Assembly: GCF_018614415.1 (NCBI RefSeq)
Contig: NZ_JAGGOO010000131.1
Location: 1 to 37,547 of the forward strand
Source: Streptomyces sp. ISL-12
GTDB lineage: Bacteria > Actinomycetota > Actinomycetes > Streptomycetales > Streptomycetaceae
Direction: 5' to 3'
Length of the DNA stretch: 37,547 nt
Made by a program: the position numbers and the translations under genes. Below are positions 22,380 to 30,816 of the stretch, piece by piece (within the stretch, counting starts at the first letter, position 1; each line of letters opens with the position of its first letter). The notes beneath the pieces were generated by a model, which saw only the letters and a list, made by a program, of their open reading frames with translations, did no database searches and was not told where the DNA came from.

Positions 22380-23597
22380 ATGGCGTTCGACTGGATCGAC
22401 ACGCAGCGGGAACTGCGCCGGCGCTCCGGGCTGCTGCGGAGCCTGCGTTCCCGCCCGGCCGGGGACCCGCTCCTCGACCTGGCGAGCAACGACTACCTGG
22501 GTCTGGCCCGGCACCCCGAGGTGACCGAGGGGGCGGCCCGGGCGGCACGGATCTGGGGCGGCGGCGCGACCGGATCCCGGCTGGTCACCGGGTCCACGGA
22601 ACTGCACGCGGAACTCGAACACGAACTGGCCGCCTTCTGCGGCTTCGAGGCCGCCCTCGTCTTCTCCTCCGGTTACGCGGCCAACCTCGCCGCCGTCACC
22701 GCGCTGGCGCCGCACGGCTCGCTGCTCGTCTCCGACGCCGGCAACCACGCCTCGCTGATCGACGGCTGCCGGCTGGCCCGGGGCACCACCCAGGTCGTGC
22801 CGCACGCCGCGCCGGACGCGGTGCGCAAGGCGCTGCGGACGCACGACGGGCCCGCGGTCGTCGTCTCCGACACGGTGTTCTCGGTCGACGGCGACGCCGC
22901 CCCGCTGACCGCGCTGGCCGCGGTCTGCCGGGAGCGCGGCGCCGGGCTGCTCCTCGACGACGCCCACGGCCTCGGCGTACTCGGCGACGGCGGCCGGGGT
23001 GCCCCGCACGCCGCCGGACTCGCGGGCGCGGAGGACGTCGTCGCCACGGTCACGCTGTCGAAGTCGCTGGGCAGCCAGGGCGGGGCGGTCCTCGGCCCGG
23101 CGCGGGTGATCGGCCATCTGGTCGACACGGCCCGGACGTTCATCTTCGACACGGGACTGGCGCCCGCGGCGGCTGGGGCCGCGCTGGCGGCGCTGCGGCT
23201 GCTGCGCCGCGAACCGGAACGGGCCGCGCGGGCCCGCGCGGTGGCGACGGACCTGCACGCGCGGCTGACGGCCACGGCCAGTACGGCCACGGCTCCTACG
23301 GTCCCGGTCCGTACGGCCACGGCTCCTACGGCCCCGGCTCGTACGGTCTCGGCCCGTACGGCCCCGGGTCTGGAGGCGGTGCGCCCGGACGCCGCCGTGG
23401 TATCGGTGCGCGCGCCGTCCTCGGTTCAGGCCGTACGGTGGGCGGCTGACTGCCGTACGGCCGGCCTGGCCGTGGGATGCTTCCGTCCTCCTTCCGTGCC
23501 CGACGGCATCTCACGGCTCAGGCTGACCGCCCGTGCGGACCTCACCGAGGATCAGGTCGAACGTGCTGTGCGGACGATCCGCGAAACGCGGCCATGA
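22380..23597 (+). CDS. bioF: 8-amino-7-oxononanoate synthase
   Basis: A 405-residue alpha-oxoamine synthase that condenses pimeloyl thioester and L-alanine to KAPA, the first committed step of biotin ring assembly. Conserved parts are LASNDYLGLARHPEV, GGGATGSRLVTGST, DAGNHASLIDGCRLA, DDAHGLGVLG and PLP-lysine in VTLSKSLGSQGGAVLGP. Between the large domain and the C-terminal domain (residues about 300-330) there is a low-complexity insert built of three 30-bp in-frame repeats, not expected in the family. The C-terminal FRPPSVPDGISRLRLTARADLT is intact, so the enzyme is probably active. Confidence 0.94.
   Translation: MAFDWIDTQRELRRRSGLLRSLRSRPAGDPLLDLASNDYLGLARHPEVTEGAARAARIWGGGATGSRLVTGSTELHAELEHELAAFCGFEAALVFSSGYAANLAAVTALAPHGSLLVSDAGNHASLIDGCRLARGTTQVVPHAAPDAVRKALRTHDGPAVVVSDTVFSVDGDAAPLTALAAVCRERGAGLLLDDAHGLGVLGDGGRGAPHAAGLAGAEDVVATVTLSKSLGSQGGAVLGPARVIGHLVDTARTFIFDTGLAPAAAGAALAALRLLRREPERAARARAVATDLHARLTATASTATAPTVPVRTATAPTAPARTVSARTAPGLEAVRPDAAVVSVRAPSSVQAVRWAADCRTAGLAVGCFRPPSVPDGISRLRLTARADLTEDQVERAVRTIRETRP
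23281..23370 (+). repeat. In-frame 30-bp triplicate inside bioF
   Basis: Three consecutive 30-bp units (23281, 23311 and 23341) start with GTACGG and encode Thr/Ala/Pro/Arg-rich decapeptides (TATAPTVPVR, TATAPTAPAR, TVSARTAPGL). The first two differ at three bases; the third is more diverged. Length is a multiple of three, so the reading frame is kept. Confidence 0.88.
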
Positions 23598-23639
23598 GTC
23601 GGCGTGACACGGCCGTGCGTCGTCGGCTGCCGCACGGGG

Positions 23640-23870
23640 TTACTTCTGGCGGAGCCCAGCGGTGAAGCCCGTCCAACTCCCGGGGGAGATGAGCAGGGCC
23701 GGTCCGGCGGGATCCTTGGAGTCGCGCACGGCGAGGAGTCCGGCCCAGGGGCCGGCCGACGGACGGGCCGTCTCCACGCAGTTGTTGGCCCCGGTGCTGT
23801 AGCTGCTGCGCAGCCACCGGACACCGTGCAGTCGGGTGCTGGAAGGGACGTGCCGCGGAGGTGTTGACAT
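23640..23870 (-). CDS. DUF397 domain protein
   Basis: A 76-residue protein with the DUF397 core WLRSSYSTGANNCVETA... VRDSKDPAGPALLISPGSWTGFTAGL. Such small proteins are encoded in Streptomyces beside XRE/DUF5753 regulators and are thought to antagonise or modulate them, as in WhiJ/BldB-like systems. The ribosome site AAGGAGG overlaps the stop codon of the regulator gene upstream (TAA then GGAGG), 4 nt from the ATG. Production of the pair is therefore tightly linked. Confidence 0.92.
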   Translation of the reverse strand: MSTPPRHVPSSTRLHGVRWLRSSYSTGANNCVETARPSAGPWAGLLAVRDSKDPAGPALLISPGSWTGFTAGLRQK

Positions 23871-23879
23871 GGTGCCTCC

Positions 23880-24740
23880 TTACGCGCCGGCCGCTGTCGC
23901 GGCGATGAGATCCAATGAGTCGTCGGGCGAAAGGGCGTGAACCTGCAGGGCGTTGAAAGCCTCGGTGTAGGCCTCCAGGTCTTCTTTCCGTTCCAGATAG
24001 AGGCTACTCGTCAAGTGGTCGAGAACAACCACGTCTAGATCAGAAGTGCTCGAAAACGAGAAGATAACGAAAGGCCCCGTGACGCCGATGTGGGCTCCGG
24101 CGGCGAACGGCAGCACCTGGAGCCGGACGTGGGGCAGCCGCGCCGCGTCGACCAGCCGCTCCAACTGGCGGGCCATCACGCCCGGCTCGCCGACCGTCCG
24201 GCGCAGCACCGCCTCGTCCAGTACGGCGCTGAGGCGCAGGGGGGTGGCGGAGCGCAGCACGTCCTGCCGGGTCAGCCGCACCTCGACCAGTGCGTCGATC
24301 CGTTCCTCCGGCAGTCCGTCCATCGCGGCGCGGGTCACCGCACGGGCGTACTCCGGTGTCTGGAGCAGGCCGGGGACCACGGTGGTCTCCAGGGTGCGCA
24401 TCGTGCTCGCCTGGGACTCCAGGCTGATGAAGTCGCGGTAGGCCGGCGGCAGCACGCCCCGGTAGGGGTGCCACCAGTGCTGCCGGCCGCCGTTGTCCTC
24501 GGACCCCGCCAGGGCGAGGATGACCTCGCGCAACTGGGCGTCGGCCACGCCGTAGACGTCCAGGAGTAACCGCACGTCGCCGGGTTTCGCGCCACTCGTC
24601 CCGGTCTCGATCCGGCTCACCTTGGACTGGTGCCATCCCGCCAGCCGGGCCGCCTCGCCGCTGGTGATCCCCGCCTCCGTGCGCAGCGTGCGCAGTTCGG
24701 CGCCCAGCTTCCGGCGGCGCACCACGGGACCGTGCCGCAT
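23880..24740 (-). CDS. XRE-family regulator with DUF5753
   Basis: A 286-residue WhiJ-like regulator. The N-terminal helix-turn-helix reads LRTLRTEAGITSGEAARLAGWHQSKVSRIETG. The DUF5753 sensor domain starts around residue 100 (YRDFISLESQASTMRTLETTVVPGLLQTPEYARAV) and ends with VFSF-like strands and YLERKEDLEAYTEAFNALQVHALSPDDSLDLI. Members act in developmental or antibiotic regulation with DUF397 partners. Two AAGGAG sites precede ATG 24740. It is divergent from the ATP-binding protein gene 213 bp away. Confidence 0.93.
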   Translation of the reverse strand: MRHGPVVRRRKLGAELRTLRTEAGITSGEAARLAGWHQSKVSRIETGTSGAKPGDVRLLLDVYGVADAQLREVILALAGSEDNGGRQHWWHPYRGVLPPAYRDFISLESQASTMRTLETTVVPGLLQTPEYARAVTRAAMDGLPEERIDALVEVRLTRQDVLRSATPLRLSAVLDEAVLRRTVGEPGVMARQLERLVDAARLPHVRLQVLPFAAGAHIGVTGPFVIFSFSSTSDLDVVVLDHLTSSLYLERKEDLEAYTEAFNALQVHALSPDDSLDLIAATAAGA

Positions 24741-24953
24741 GGGCCAACTCCTTACTCCTTATGAGTCGCGCAAAAGGGGTCTGCAGTCGCAGAGTTCACC
24801 GCTTCGAGCGACAGATATATGCACATCTTGGGGGATCGCCACCCTTCACCGGCGTGGTGATGGCACTCTGGCGACCAAGCACAGTCCGGGACCGTACTCG
24901 AACCATCCGCTCCGTGTGGGGCTGCGGTCCCGTCGGAAAGGGACGACGTCGCC

Positions 24954-25418
24954 ATGGCAGACCACCTGGAAGCATCCGTCACTCTGCCGAGCGATCCCGC
25001 CTCGGTGTCCGCCGCCCGGACCTACGTCGTCGGCACGCTCGCGGAGTGGGGACTGTCCGCCGGCACGGAAGTGTCCGACACCATCCGGCTCATCGTCTCG
25101 GAGCTGGCGACCAACGTCGTGCAGCACACCCTGGGACAGTCACCCACCTTCACGGTGGACCTGGCGCTCGACCGTGACGAGCACCTGCGCATCGGTGTCA
25201 CCGACAGCCACCCGCGCTTCCCCAAGCGCCTGCCCGCGGCCGTCCAGCAGGACAACGGCCGCGGCATGGTCATCATCCGCTGCCTCGCCGCCGAATGCGG
25301 CGGGCGCCTGAGAGTCCGCCCCACCCGGGAGGGCGGCAAGACCGTCTCCGTCGAACTCCCCTGGACACCCCCGGCCGAGCCGCTCCCGACGACGGTACGG
25401 CGCGATCGGCGACGGTGA
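24954..25418 (+). CDS. ATP-binding protein, anti-sigma-factor-like (HATPase_c_2)
   Basis: A 154-residue RsbW/SpoIIAB-like ATPase domain without other domains. The N-box is IVSELATNVVQHT and the G2 box is DNGRGMVII. The G1 box is reduced to DSHPRFPKR, as is common in these Streptomyces proteins. They occur in large numbers beside XRE/DUF397 genes and may act as serine kinases of anti-sigma antagonists or as regulators; the partner is unknown. A GAAAGGGACGACGTC leader gives the ribosome site (AAGGGA). Divergent from the regulator, it completes the usual trio. Confidence 0.9.
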   Translation: MADHLEASVTLPSDPASVSAARTYVVGTLAEWGLSAGTEVSDTIRLIVSELATNVVQHTLGQSPTFTVDLALDRDEHLRIGVTDSHPRFPKRLPAAVQQDNGRGMVIIRCLAAECGGRLRVRPTREGGKTVSVELPWTPPAEPLPTTVRRDRRR

Positions 25419-25785
25419 CGGGGCGGGCTGGGTGCGGCGGGCCGCCCTCCGGGACCCGGCGTCCCCCGCGCGCTCCGTCCGCCGCACCCGCCGCGCGCGG
25501 CAGGTGTCACCGCGGCGGGTCTCGTCGCGCGCGGTCCGGGAAGGGCGGCCGGTCATGCCGTACGGACCACCCGCCGGGCCCGCGCCACGCCTGGAGCTCC
25601 CGTGCGCCCCGTATGCACCCGTACGCCCAGTACGCGCCCGTACGGCACCCCTGCCGACCCGTACGGTCCCGTGCGACCCGTACGGTCCCTACGGCGCCCA
25701 TGGGGCCCGTACGCCCGGTACGGCCCCATACGCACTCGAGGGAGCGCGCCCCCGGCAGGGTCGGCGGCGCGCCCCCTCGGGCGGA
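25419..25785. repeat. Gene-free region dense in GTACG words
   Basis: No gene is supported between the ATP-binding protein and the NlpC/P60 gene, which converge. From about 25557 to 25735 the words GTACGG, GTACGC and GTACGT-like variants recur roughly every 10-20 bp (for example near 25619, 25629, 25641, 25659 and 25679). The open frames through it give Tyr-Gly-Pro or Val-Arg repeats on different strands, which marks a simple-sequence origin rather than coding. Confidence 0.5.
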
Positions 25786-26259
25786 TCACTTCACCCGGCC
25801 GTACCAGACGCTCTTCGTCCAGATCTTCTGCAGCCGCACCACGTCACCGGTCTTCGGGGCGTGCCAGATCTTGCCCTTTCCGGCGTAGATGCCCACGTGG
25901 TAGACGCTGCGGCCGGAGTGGAAGAACACCAGGTCGCCGGCCTTGCGGCTGGAGGCGGAGACATGGCGGGTCCGGTTGTACTGCTGGGCCGCCGTGCGGG
26001 GCAGTTTCTTGCCGGCCTTCTTGAACGAGTACAGCGTCAGCCCTGAGCAGTCGAAGCGGGACGGCCCGGTGGCCCCGTACCGGTACGGGGCGCCCTTCTT
26101 GGAGGCCGCGATCTTCAGCGCCTTGGTCGCATGGGTCGCCGCGGCGGCCTCGGAGGCGATGCCGGGGACCACGATCGAGCCGCCCACGGCGGCGATGGTG
26201 AGGGCCGAGGCCGTACCGGCCCGGACCATGAGCGACGGGACACGATTGAGCGCAGTCAT
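25786..26259 (-). CDS. Secreted NlpC/P60 peptidoglycan hydrolase
   Basis: A 157-residue precursor. An N-terminal signal peptide (MTALNRVPSLMVRAG, hydrophobic to about 34, likely cleavage near ASEAAAA at 36-41) is followed by one NlpC/P60 domain with Cys71 (FDCSGLT), His121 (YHVGIY) and His133 (WHAPKTG). It should cut stem peptides of peptidoglycan outside the cell, in growth, sporulation or germination. There is no SH3 or LysM targeting domain. ATG 26259 has GAAGGG 6 nt upstream; the longer frame to 26331 overlaps the riboswitch and is not real. A c-di-AMP riboswitch sits directly upstream. Confidence 0.94.
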   Translation of the reverse strand: MTALNRVPSLMVRAGTASALTIAAVGGSIVVPGIASEAAAATHATKALKIAASKKGAPYRYGATGPSRFDCSGLTLYSFKKAGKKLPRTAAQQYNRTRHVSASSRKAGDLVFFHSGRSVYHVGIYAGKGKIWHAPKTGDVVRLQKIWTKSVWYGRVK

Positions 26260-26274
26260 GCGCAACCCTTCGTC

Positions 26275-26457
26275 AGCCGCCTGTGAAGGATGACCTGTCG
26301 GATTCGGGCTGGCGAAGTTGCCCGGCCGCACGAGTGCGGCTTCACCCCAAGGGCTGCTCGGCTCCGGTCATGGCGTGACCGGGCCGGCGACCCGTCGTGC
26401 TCGGGTCCTCCACTCCTGCCGATCCACTCCTGTCGACCGGTCATCCGGGCGGCGGCA
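26275..26457 (-). ncRNA. ydaO/yuaA-type c-di-AMP riboswitch
   Basis: On the minus strand the leader carries the conserved blocks of this class in order: GGCAGGAGTGGAGGACCC, then CTTGGGGTGAA, a hairpin (GCCGCACTCGTGCGGC), and CCCGAATCCGACAGGTCATC, ending with CAGGCGGC that can pair with the 5' GCCGCC near 26450 (P1). In Streptomyces such riboswitches precede cell-wall hydrolase genes and sense cyclic di-AMP. Here the aptamer ends within a few bases of the ribosome site, so control may act on translation rather than termination. Confidence 0.88.
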
Positions 26458-26940
26458 GGACTCGGCGTCCGCCCGGATCGCCCCGCCGCTGCGGCGGGGT
26501 CTTGTCGTCAGTCAGGGATCTTGACGCACCGAAGTGGGAAAATCCCAACGGAACGTGGACTTTGTGTTGTTACTCACCACTCATCCATTCGGGTGGACGG
26601 TGCACCGTCCGGGCCACCGCCGCCGGGGCCGGTGACCTCCCCACCAGCGGCGGAGTCGCCATTTCGCCGATGAGCCAGGCGCGTTGCGCAAGCCGGACGG
26701 TCCCGGAAACGGACGTGAATCTACGCCGATAGGCGGTACGCCGTTCGGCCCGTTCCGGCTCCGTTCGGCCCCCCGCGATACGGAACCCGGAGCGGGCGCC
26801 GGAACCGGCATCGGCGCCCGCGCGTCCGCTCGGGCCGTTCCCGCGTCCACGCGAGCCGTCCCCGCGCCCGTTCACGCGTCCCTTCACGCCTGGGCAAAGG
26901 GACGCCCAAGAAGTAGCTCCGGGCAACGAGAAGTGATCTT
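26458..26940. other. Intergenic region between riboswitch and urease promoter
   Basis: It holds a perfect GC hairpin, CCCCGCCGC-T-GCGGCGGGG (26481-26499), just 5' of the riboswitch. On the plus strand it is followed by TCTTG. The riboswitch promoter must lie near 26500-26580; an A/T-richer stretch at 26531-26575 (AAAATCCCAAC, TTTGTGTTGTTAC) is the best place. The rest, 26600-26940, has overlapping GC-biased frames on both strands with no ribosome site or motif; I see no gene. Confidence 0.4.
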
Positions 26941-26947
26941 GGGCGGG

Positions 26948-26979
26948 TTAACGTGAGCGAAACCCGGTGCAACTAGCCT
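26948..26979 (+). promoter_or_regulatory. Candidate GlnR box and -10 of the urease operon
   Basis: TTAAC (26948-26952), exactly 6 nt, then GAAAC (26959-26963) fits the GlnR pattern gTnAc-N6-GaAAc with one mismatch at the first base. A TAnnnT hexamer TAGCCT follows at 26974-26979. This is 85 bp before ureA. GlnR, the nitrogen regulator, is reported to bind at ureA in S. coelicolor. The box would cover the -35 region here, which suggests repression unless another promoter is used. Confidence 0.5.
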
Positions 26980-27063
26980 GCCGCTCCGGCCACCTGGGAC
27001 GTCGCCCCGTGGCCGCGGCGACCGGACCCGGCACGGTCCGGAGCGAGGACTGTGAGGTGGGAC

Positions 27064-27366
27064 GTGCGACTGACCCCGCATGAGCAAGAGCGGCTGCTGA
27101 TCCATGTGGCGGCCGATGTCGCCGAGAAGCGCCGGGCGCGCGGCCTGAAGCTGAACCATCCCGAGGCCGTCGCCCTGATCACGTCGCACATCCTGGAGGG
27201 CGCGCGGGACGGCCGCAGCGTCGCCGAGCTGATGTCCTCCGGCCGCAAGCTGCTCACCCGGGACGACGTCATGGAGGGCATCCCGGAGATGCTCCACGAC
27301 GTGCAGGTCGAGGCGACCTTCCCGGACGGCACCAAGCTCGTCACCGTCCACGACCCGATCGTCTGA
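27064..27366 (+). CDS. ureA: Urease subunit gamma
   Basis: A 100-residue gamma subunit of the Ni-urease, which hydrolyses urea to ammonia and carbamate. The sequence VRLTPHEQERLLIHVAADVA... LNHPEAVALITSHILEGARDG... MEGIPEMLHDVQVEATFPDGTKLVTVHDPI is typical throughout. GTG 27064 matches the family N-terminus and has GAGG 6 nt upstream; GTG 27052 would add four residues. It heads an operon ureA-B-C-F-G-D and lies behind a candidate GlnR box. Confidence 0.95.
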   Translation: MRLTPHEQERLLIHVAADVAEKRRARGLKLNHPEAVALITSHILEGARDGRSVAELMSSGRKLLTRDDVMEGIPEMLHDVQVEATFPDGTKLVTVHDPIV

Positions 27367-27380
27367 GGGGGAGCCGCGCC

Positions 27381-27692
27381 GTGATACCCGGAGAGATCCT
27401 GTTCGCCGACGGCCCGATCGTCTACAACGAGGGCCGCGAAACGACCCGGCTGACCGTCCTCAACGCCGCCGACCGCCCCGTCCAGGTCGGCTCGCACTAC
27501 CACTTCGCCGAGGCCAACCCGGGACTGGAGTTCGACCGCGCCGCGGCCCGCGGCAAGCGGCTGAACATCGCAGCCGGCACGGCCGTACGCTTCGAGCCCG
27601 GCATCCCCGTCGAGGTCGAACTCCTCCCCGTCGCCGGCGCCCGGATCGTGCCCGGACTGCGCGGCGAGACCGGGGGTGCCCTCGATGCCTGA
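27381..27692 (+). CDS. ureB: Urease subunit beta
   Basis: A 103-residue beta subunit: MIPGEILFADGPIVYNEGRETTRLTVLNAADRPVQVGSHYHFAEAN is the conserved core, with RLNIAAGTAVRFEPG following. GTG 27381 is preceded by GAGGGGGAG about 6-14 nt upstream and lies 14 bp after ureA. Its end overlaps the ureC start by 8 bp, so translation of beta and alpha is coupled. It packs with the alpha subunit and helps close the active-site flap. Confidence 0.95.
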   Translation: MIPGEILFADGPIVYNEGRETTRLTVLNAADRPVQVGSHYHFAEANPGLEFDRAAARGKRLNIAAGTAVRFEPGIPVEVELLPVAGARIVPGLRGETGGALDA

Positions 27693-29406
27693 GATCTCCC
27701 GCCCCGCCTACGCCGACCTGTTCGGCCCCACCACCGGCGACCGGGTCCGCCTCGCCGACACGGACCTGCTGGTCGAGATCGAGGAGGACCGCTCCGGCGG
27801 CCCCGGACGCGCCGGTGACGAAGCCGTGTTCGGCGGCGGCAAGGTCATCCGCGAGTCGATGGGCCAGTCCCGCGCCACCCGCGCCGACGGCACCCCCGAC
27901 ACCGTCATCACAGGGGCCGTGATCATCGACCACTGGGGGATCGTCAAGGCCGACGTCGGCATCCGCGACGGCCGGATCACCGGCATCGGCAAGGCCGGCA
28001 ACCCGGACACCATGGACGGCGTCCACCCCGACCTCGTCATCGGCCCCGAGACCGAGATCATCGCGGGCAACGGGCGCATCCTCACCGCCGGCGCCGTCGA
28101 CGCCCATGTGCACTTCATCTGCCCGCAGGTGGCCGACGAGGCGCTGGCGTCCGGCGTCACCACCCTGGTCGGCGGCGGCACCGGTCCGGCCGAGGGGTCG
28201 AAGGCCACCACCGTCACGCCGGGGCCCTGGCACCTGGCCCGGATGTTCGCGGCGATGGAGGCCTACCCCCTCAACATCGGCCTGCTGGGCAAGGGCAACA
28301 CCGTCTCCCACGAGGCGATGCTCTCCCAGATCCGAGGAGGCGCGGCCGGTCTGAAGATCCACGAGGACTGGGGGGCGACCCCGGCCGCCATCGACGCCGC
28401 CCTCACCGTCGCCGACGCGACCGGCGTCCAGGTGGCCATCCACACCGACACCCTCAACGAGGCCGGTTTCGTGGGCGACACGCTCGCCGCGATCGGCGGA
28501 CGCGGCATCCACGCGTACCACACCGAGGGCGCGGGCGGCGGCCACGCGCCCGACATCATGACCGTGGTCTCCGAGCCGCACGTGCTGCCCAGTTCCACCA
28601 ACCCGACCCGGCCCTACACCGTCAACACCGCCGAGGAACACCTCGACATGCTGATGGTCTGCCACCACCTCAACCCGGCCGTCCCCGAGGACCTCGCCTT
28701 CGCCGAGTCCCGCATCCGGCCGTCCACCATCGGCGCCGAGGACGTCCTGCACGACCTGGGCGCCATCTCGATCATCTCCTCCGACTCCCAGGCGATGGGC
28801 CGGGTCGGCGAGGTGATCCTGCGCACCTGGCAGACCGCCCACGTCATGAAGCGCCGGCGCGGCGCGCTGCCGGGCGACGGCCGCGCGGACAACCACCGCG
28901 TGCGCCGCTATGTCGCCAAGTACACGATCAACCCGGCGCTCGCCCAGGGCATGGCCCGCGAGATCGGCTCCGTCGAGACCGGCAAGCTCGCCGACCTGGT
29001 GCTGTGGGAACCGGAGTTCTTCGGCGTCAAGCCACTGCTCGTGATCAAGGGCGGCCAGATCGCGTACGCGCAGATGGGCGACGCCAACGCCTCCATCCCG
29101 ACCCCGCAGCCGGTCCTGCCCCGGCCGATGTACGGGGCGATCGGACGGGCCCCGGCCGGCAACTCCGTCAACTTCGTGGCCGGCCCGGCGATCGACGACG
29201 GGCTGCCCGAACGCCTCGGTCTCGGCAAGGGCTTCACGGCGATCGACTCCACCCGCGCGGTCACCAAGGCCGACATGCGGGAGAACGACGCGCGGCCCGA
29301 CGTACGGATCGACCCCGACAGTTTCGCCGTGCACATCGACGGCGAGCTGGTCGAGGCGGAGCCGGCCGCGGAACTGCCCATGGCCCAGCGTTACTTCCTC
29401 TTCTGA
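27685..29406 (+). CDS. ureC: Urease subunit alpha
   Basis: A 573-residue catalytic subunit. All nickel and active-site residues are present with a constant +7 offset to Klebsiella numbering: His141 and His143 (AHVHFICP), Lys224 to be carbamylated and His226 (GLKIHEDWG), His253 (AIHTDTLNEAGF), His279 (YHTEGAGGGH), His327 (MVCHHLN) and Asp367 (SSDSQAMGR). It should be a functional enzyme once nickel is inserted by UreD/F/G. ATG 27685 overlaps the ureB end; a GTG at 27676 would add three residues. ureF starts on the stop codon (TGATG). Confidence 0.97.
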   Translation: MPEISRPAYADLFGPTTGDRVRLADTDLLVEIEEDRSGGPGRAGDEAVFGGGKVIRESMGQSRATRADGTPDTVITGAVIIDHWGIVKADVGIRDGRITGIGKAGNPDTMDGVHPDLVIGPETEIIAGNGRILTAGAVDAHVHFICPQVADEALASGVTTLVGGGTGPAEGSKATTVTPGPWHLARMFAAMEAYPLNIGLLGKGNTVSHEAMLSQIRGGAAGLKIHEDWGATPAAIDAALTVADATGVQVAIHTDTLNEAGFVGDTLAAIGGRGIHAYHTEGAGGGHAPDIMTVVSEPHVLPSSTNPTRPYTVNTAEEHLDMLMVCHHLNPAVPEDLAFAESRIRPSTIGAEDVLHDLGAISIISSDSQAMGRVGEVILRTWQTAHVMKRRRGALPGDGRADNHRVRRYVAKYTINPALAQGMAREIGSVETGKLADLVLWEPEFFGVKPLLVIKGGQIAYAQMGDANASIPTPQPVLPRPMYGAIGRAPAGNSVNFVAGPAIDDGLPERLGLGKGFTAIDSTRAVTKADMRENDARPDVRIDPDSFAVHIDGELVEAEPAAELPMAQRYFLF

Positions 29407-30080
29407 TGTCCAGGGCTGCGCTGCTGGTCCTGGCCGACGGCCGCTTCCCCGCCGGAGGGCACGCGCACTCCGGGGGCGCTGAGGCGGCCGTACGCGCCGG
29501 GCGGATCACCGGGGCCGAGGACCTCGAAGCCTTCTGCCGGGGCCGGCTGCACACGACAGGGCTGGTGTCGGCCGCGCTCGCCGCGGCGGCGGCCCTCGGC
29601 GCGGACCCGGTGGCCCTCGACGCCGCCGCGGACGCCCGGACGCCGTCGCCCGCGCTGCGCACCGCCGCGCGGAAGCTGGGCCGGCAGCTGATGCGGGCGG
29701 CCCGTGCCACCTGGCCGTCCGCCGAACTCGCCGGTCTCGCCCGGGCCTTTCCCAAGGGCGCGCACCAGCCGGTCGTACTCGGGCTGACGGCGCGCGCGGC
29801 GGGGCTCGGGCCGGACGACGCGGCGTACTGCGCGGCGTACGAGAGCGTGAGCGGGCCGGCGACGGCCGTGGTGCGGCTGCTGAGCCTGGACCCGTTCGAC
29901 GCCACCGGGGTGCTGGCGCGGCTGGCGCCGGAGCTGGACCGGGTGGCCGACCGGGCCGTCGAGACGGCCCGCGAGGTCGTCGACACGGGGACGGAGGCAT
30001 TGCCCGCGGCCTCCGCGCCGCTGCTGGAGATCCTGGCGGAGGCGCACGCGGGGCGGCCGGTGCGGCTGTTCGCTTCCTGA
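29406..30080 (+). CDS. ureF: Urease accessory protein UreF
   Basis: A 224-residue helical chaperone. The family start LLVLADGRFPAGGHAHSGGAEAAVRAGRI is clear, and FPKGAHQPVVLGLTARAAGL and AYCAAYESVSGPATAVVRLLSLDP match the later helices. UreF joins UreD and UreG on apo-urease and gates GTP-dependent nickel delivery. Its ATG shares one base with the ureC stop (TGATG), so it is translated by coupling. The C-terminus keeps the ASAPLLEILAEAH helix used to bind UreG. Confidence 0.94.
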   Translation: MSRAALLVLADGRFPAGGHAHSGGAEAAVRAGRITGAEDLEAFCRGRLHTTGLVSAALAAAAALGADPVALDAAADARTPSPALRTAARKLGRQLMRAARATWPSAELAGLARAFPKGAHQPVVLGLTARAAGLGPDDAAYCAAYESVSGPATAVVRLLSLDPFDATGVLARLAPELDRVADRAVETAREVVDTGTEALPAASAPLLEILAEAHAGRPVRLFAS

Positions 30081-30135
30081 GCTTGCCGTCCTGAGGGCCG
30101 CACCCCCCAATCCCCCAGTTCGAGAAGGAGCCGTC

Positions 30136-30812
<677 letters not shown>

Positions 30813-30816
<4 letters not shown>

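Noticed and set aside
27460..29334. A 624-codon minus-strand frame over ureC
   Set aside because: Antisense shadow of ureC, which has all catalytic residues.
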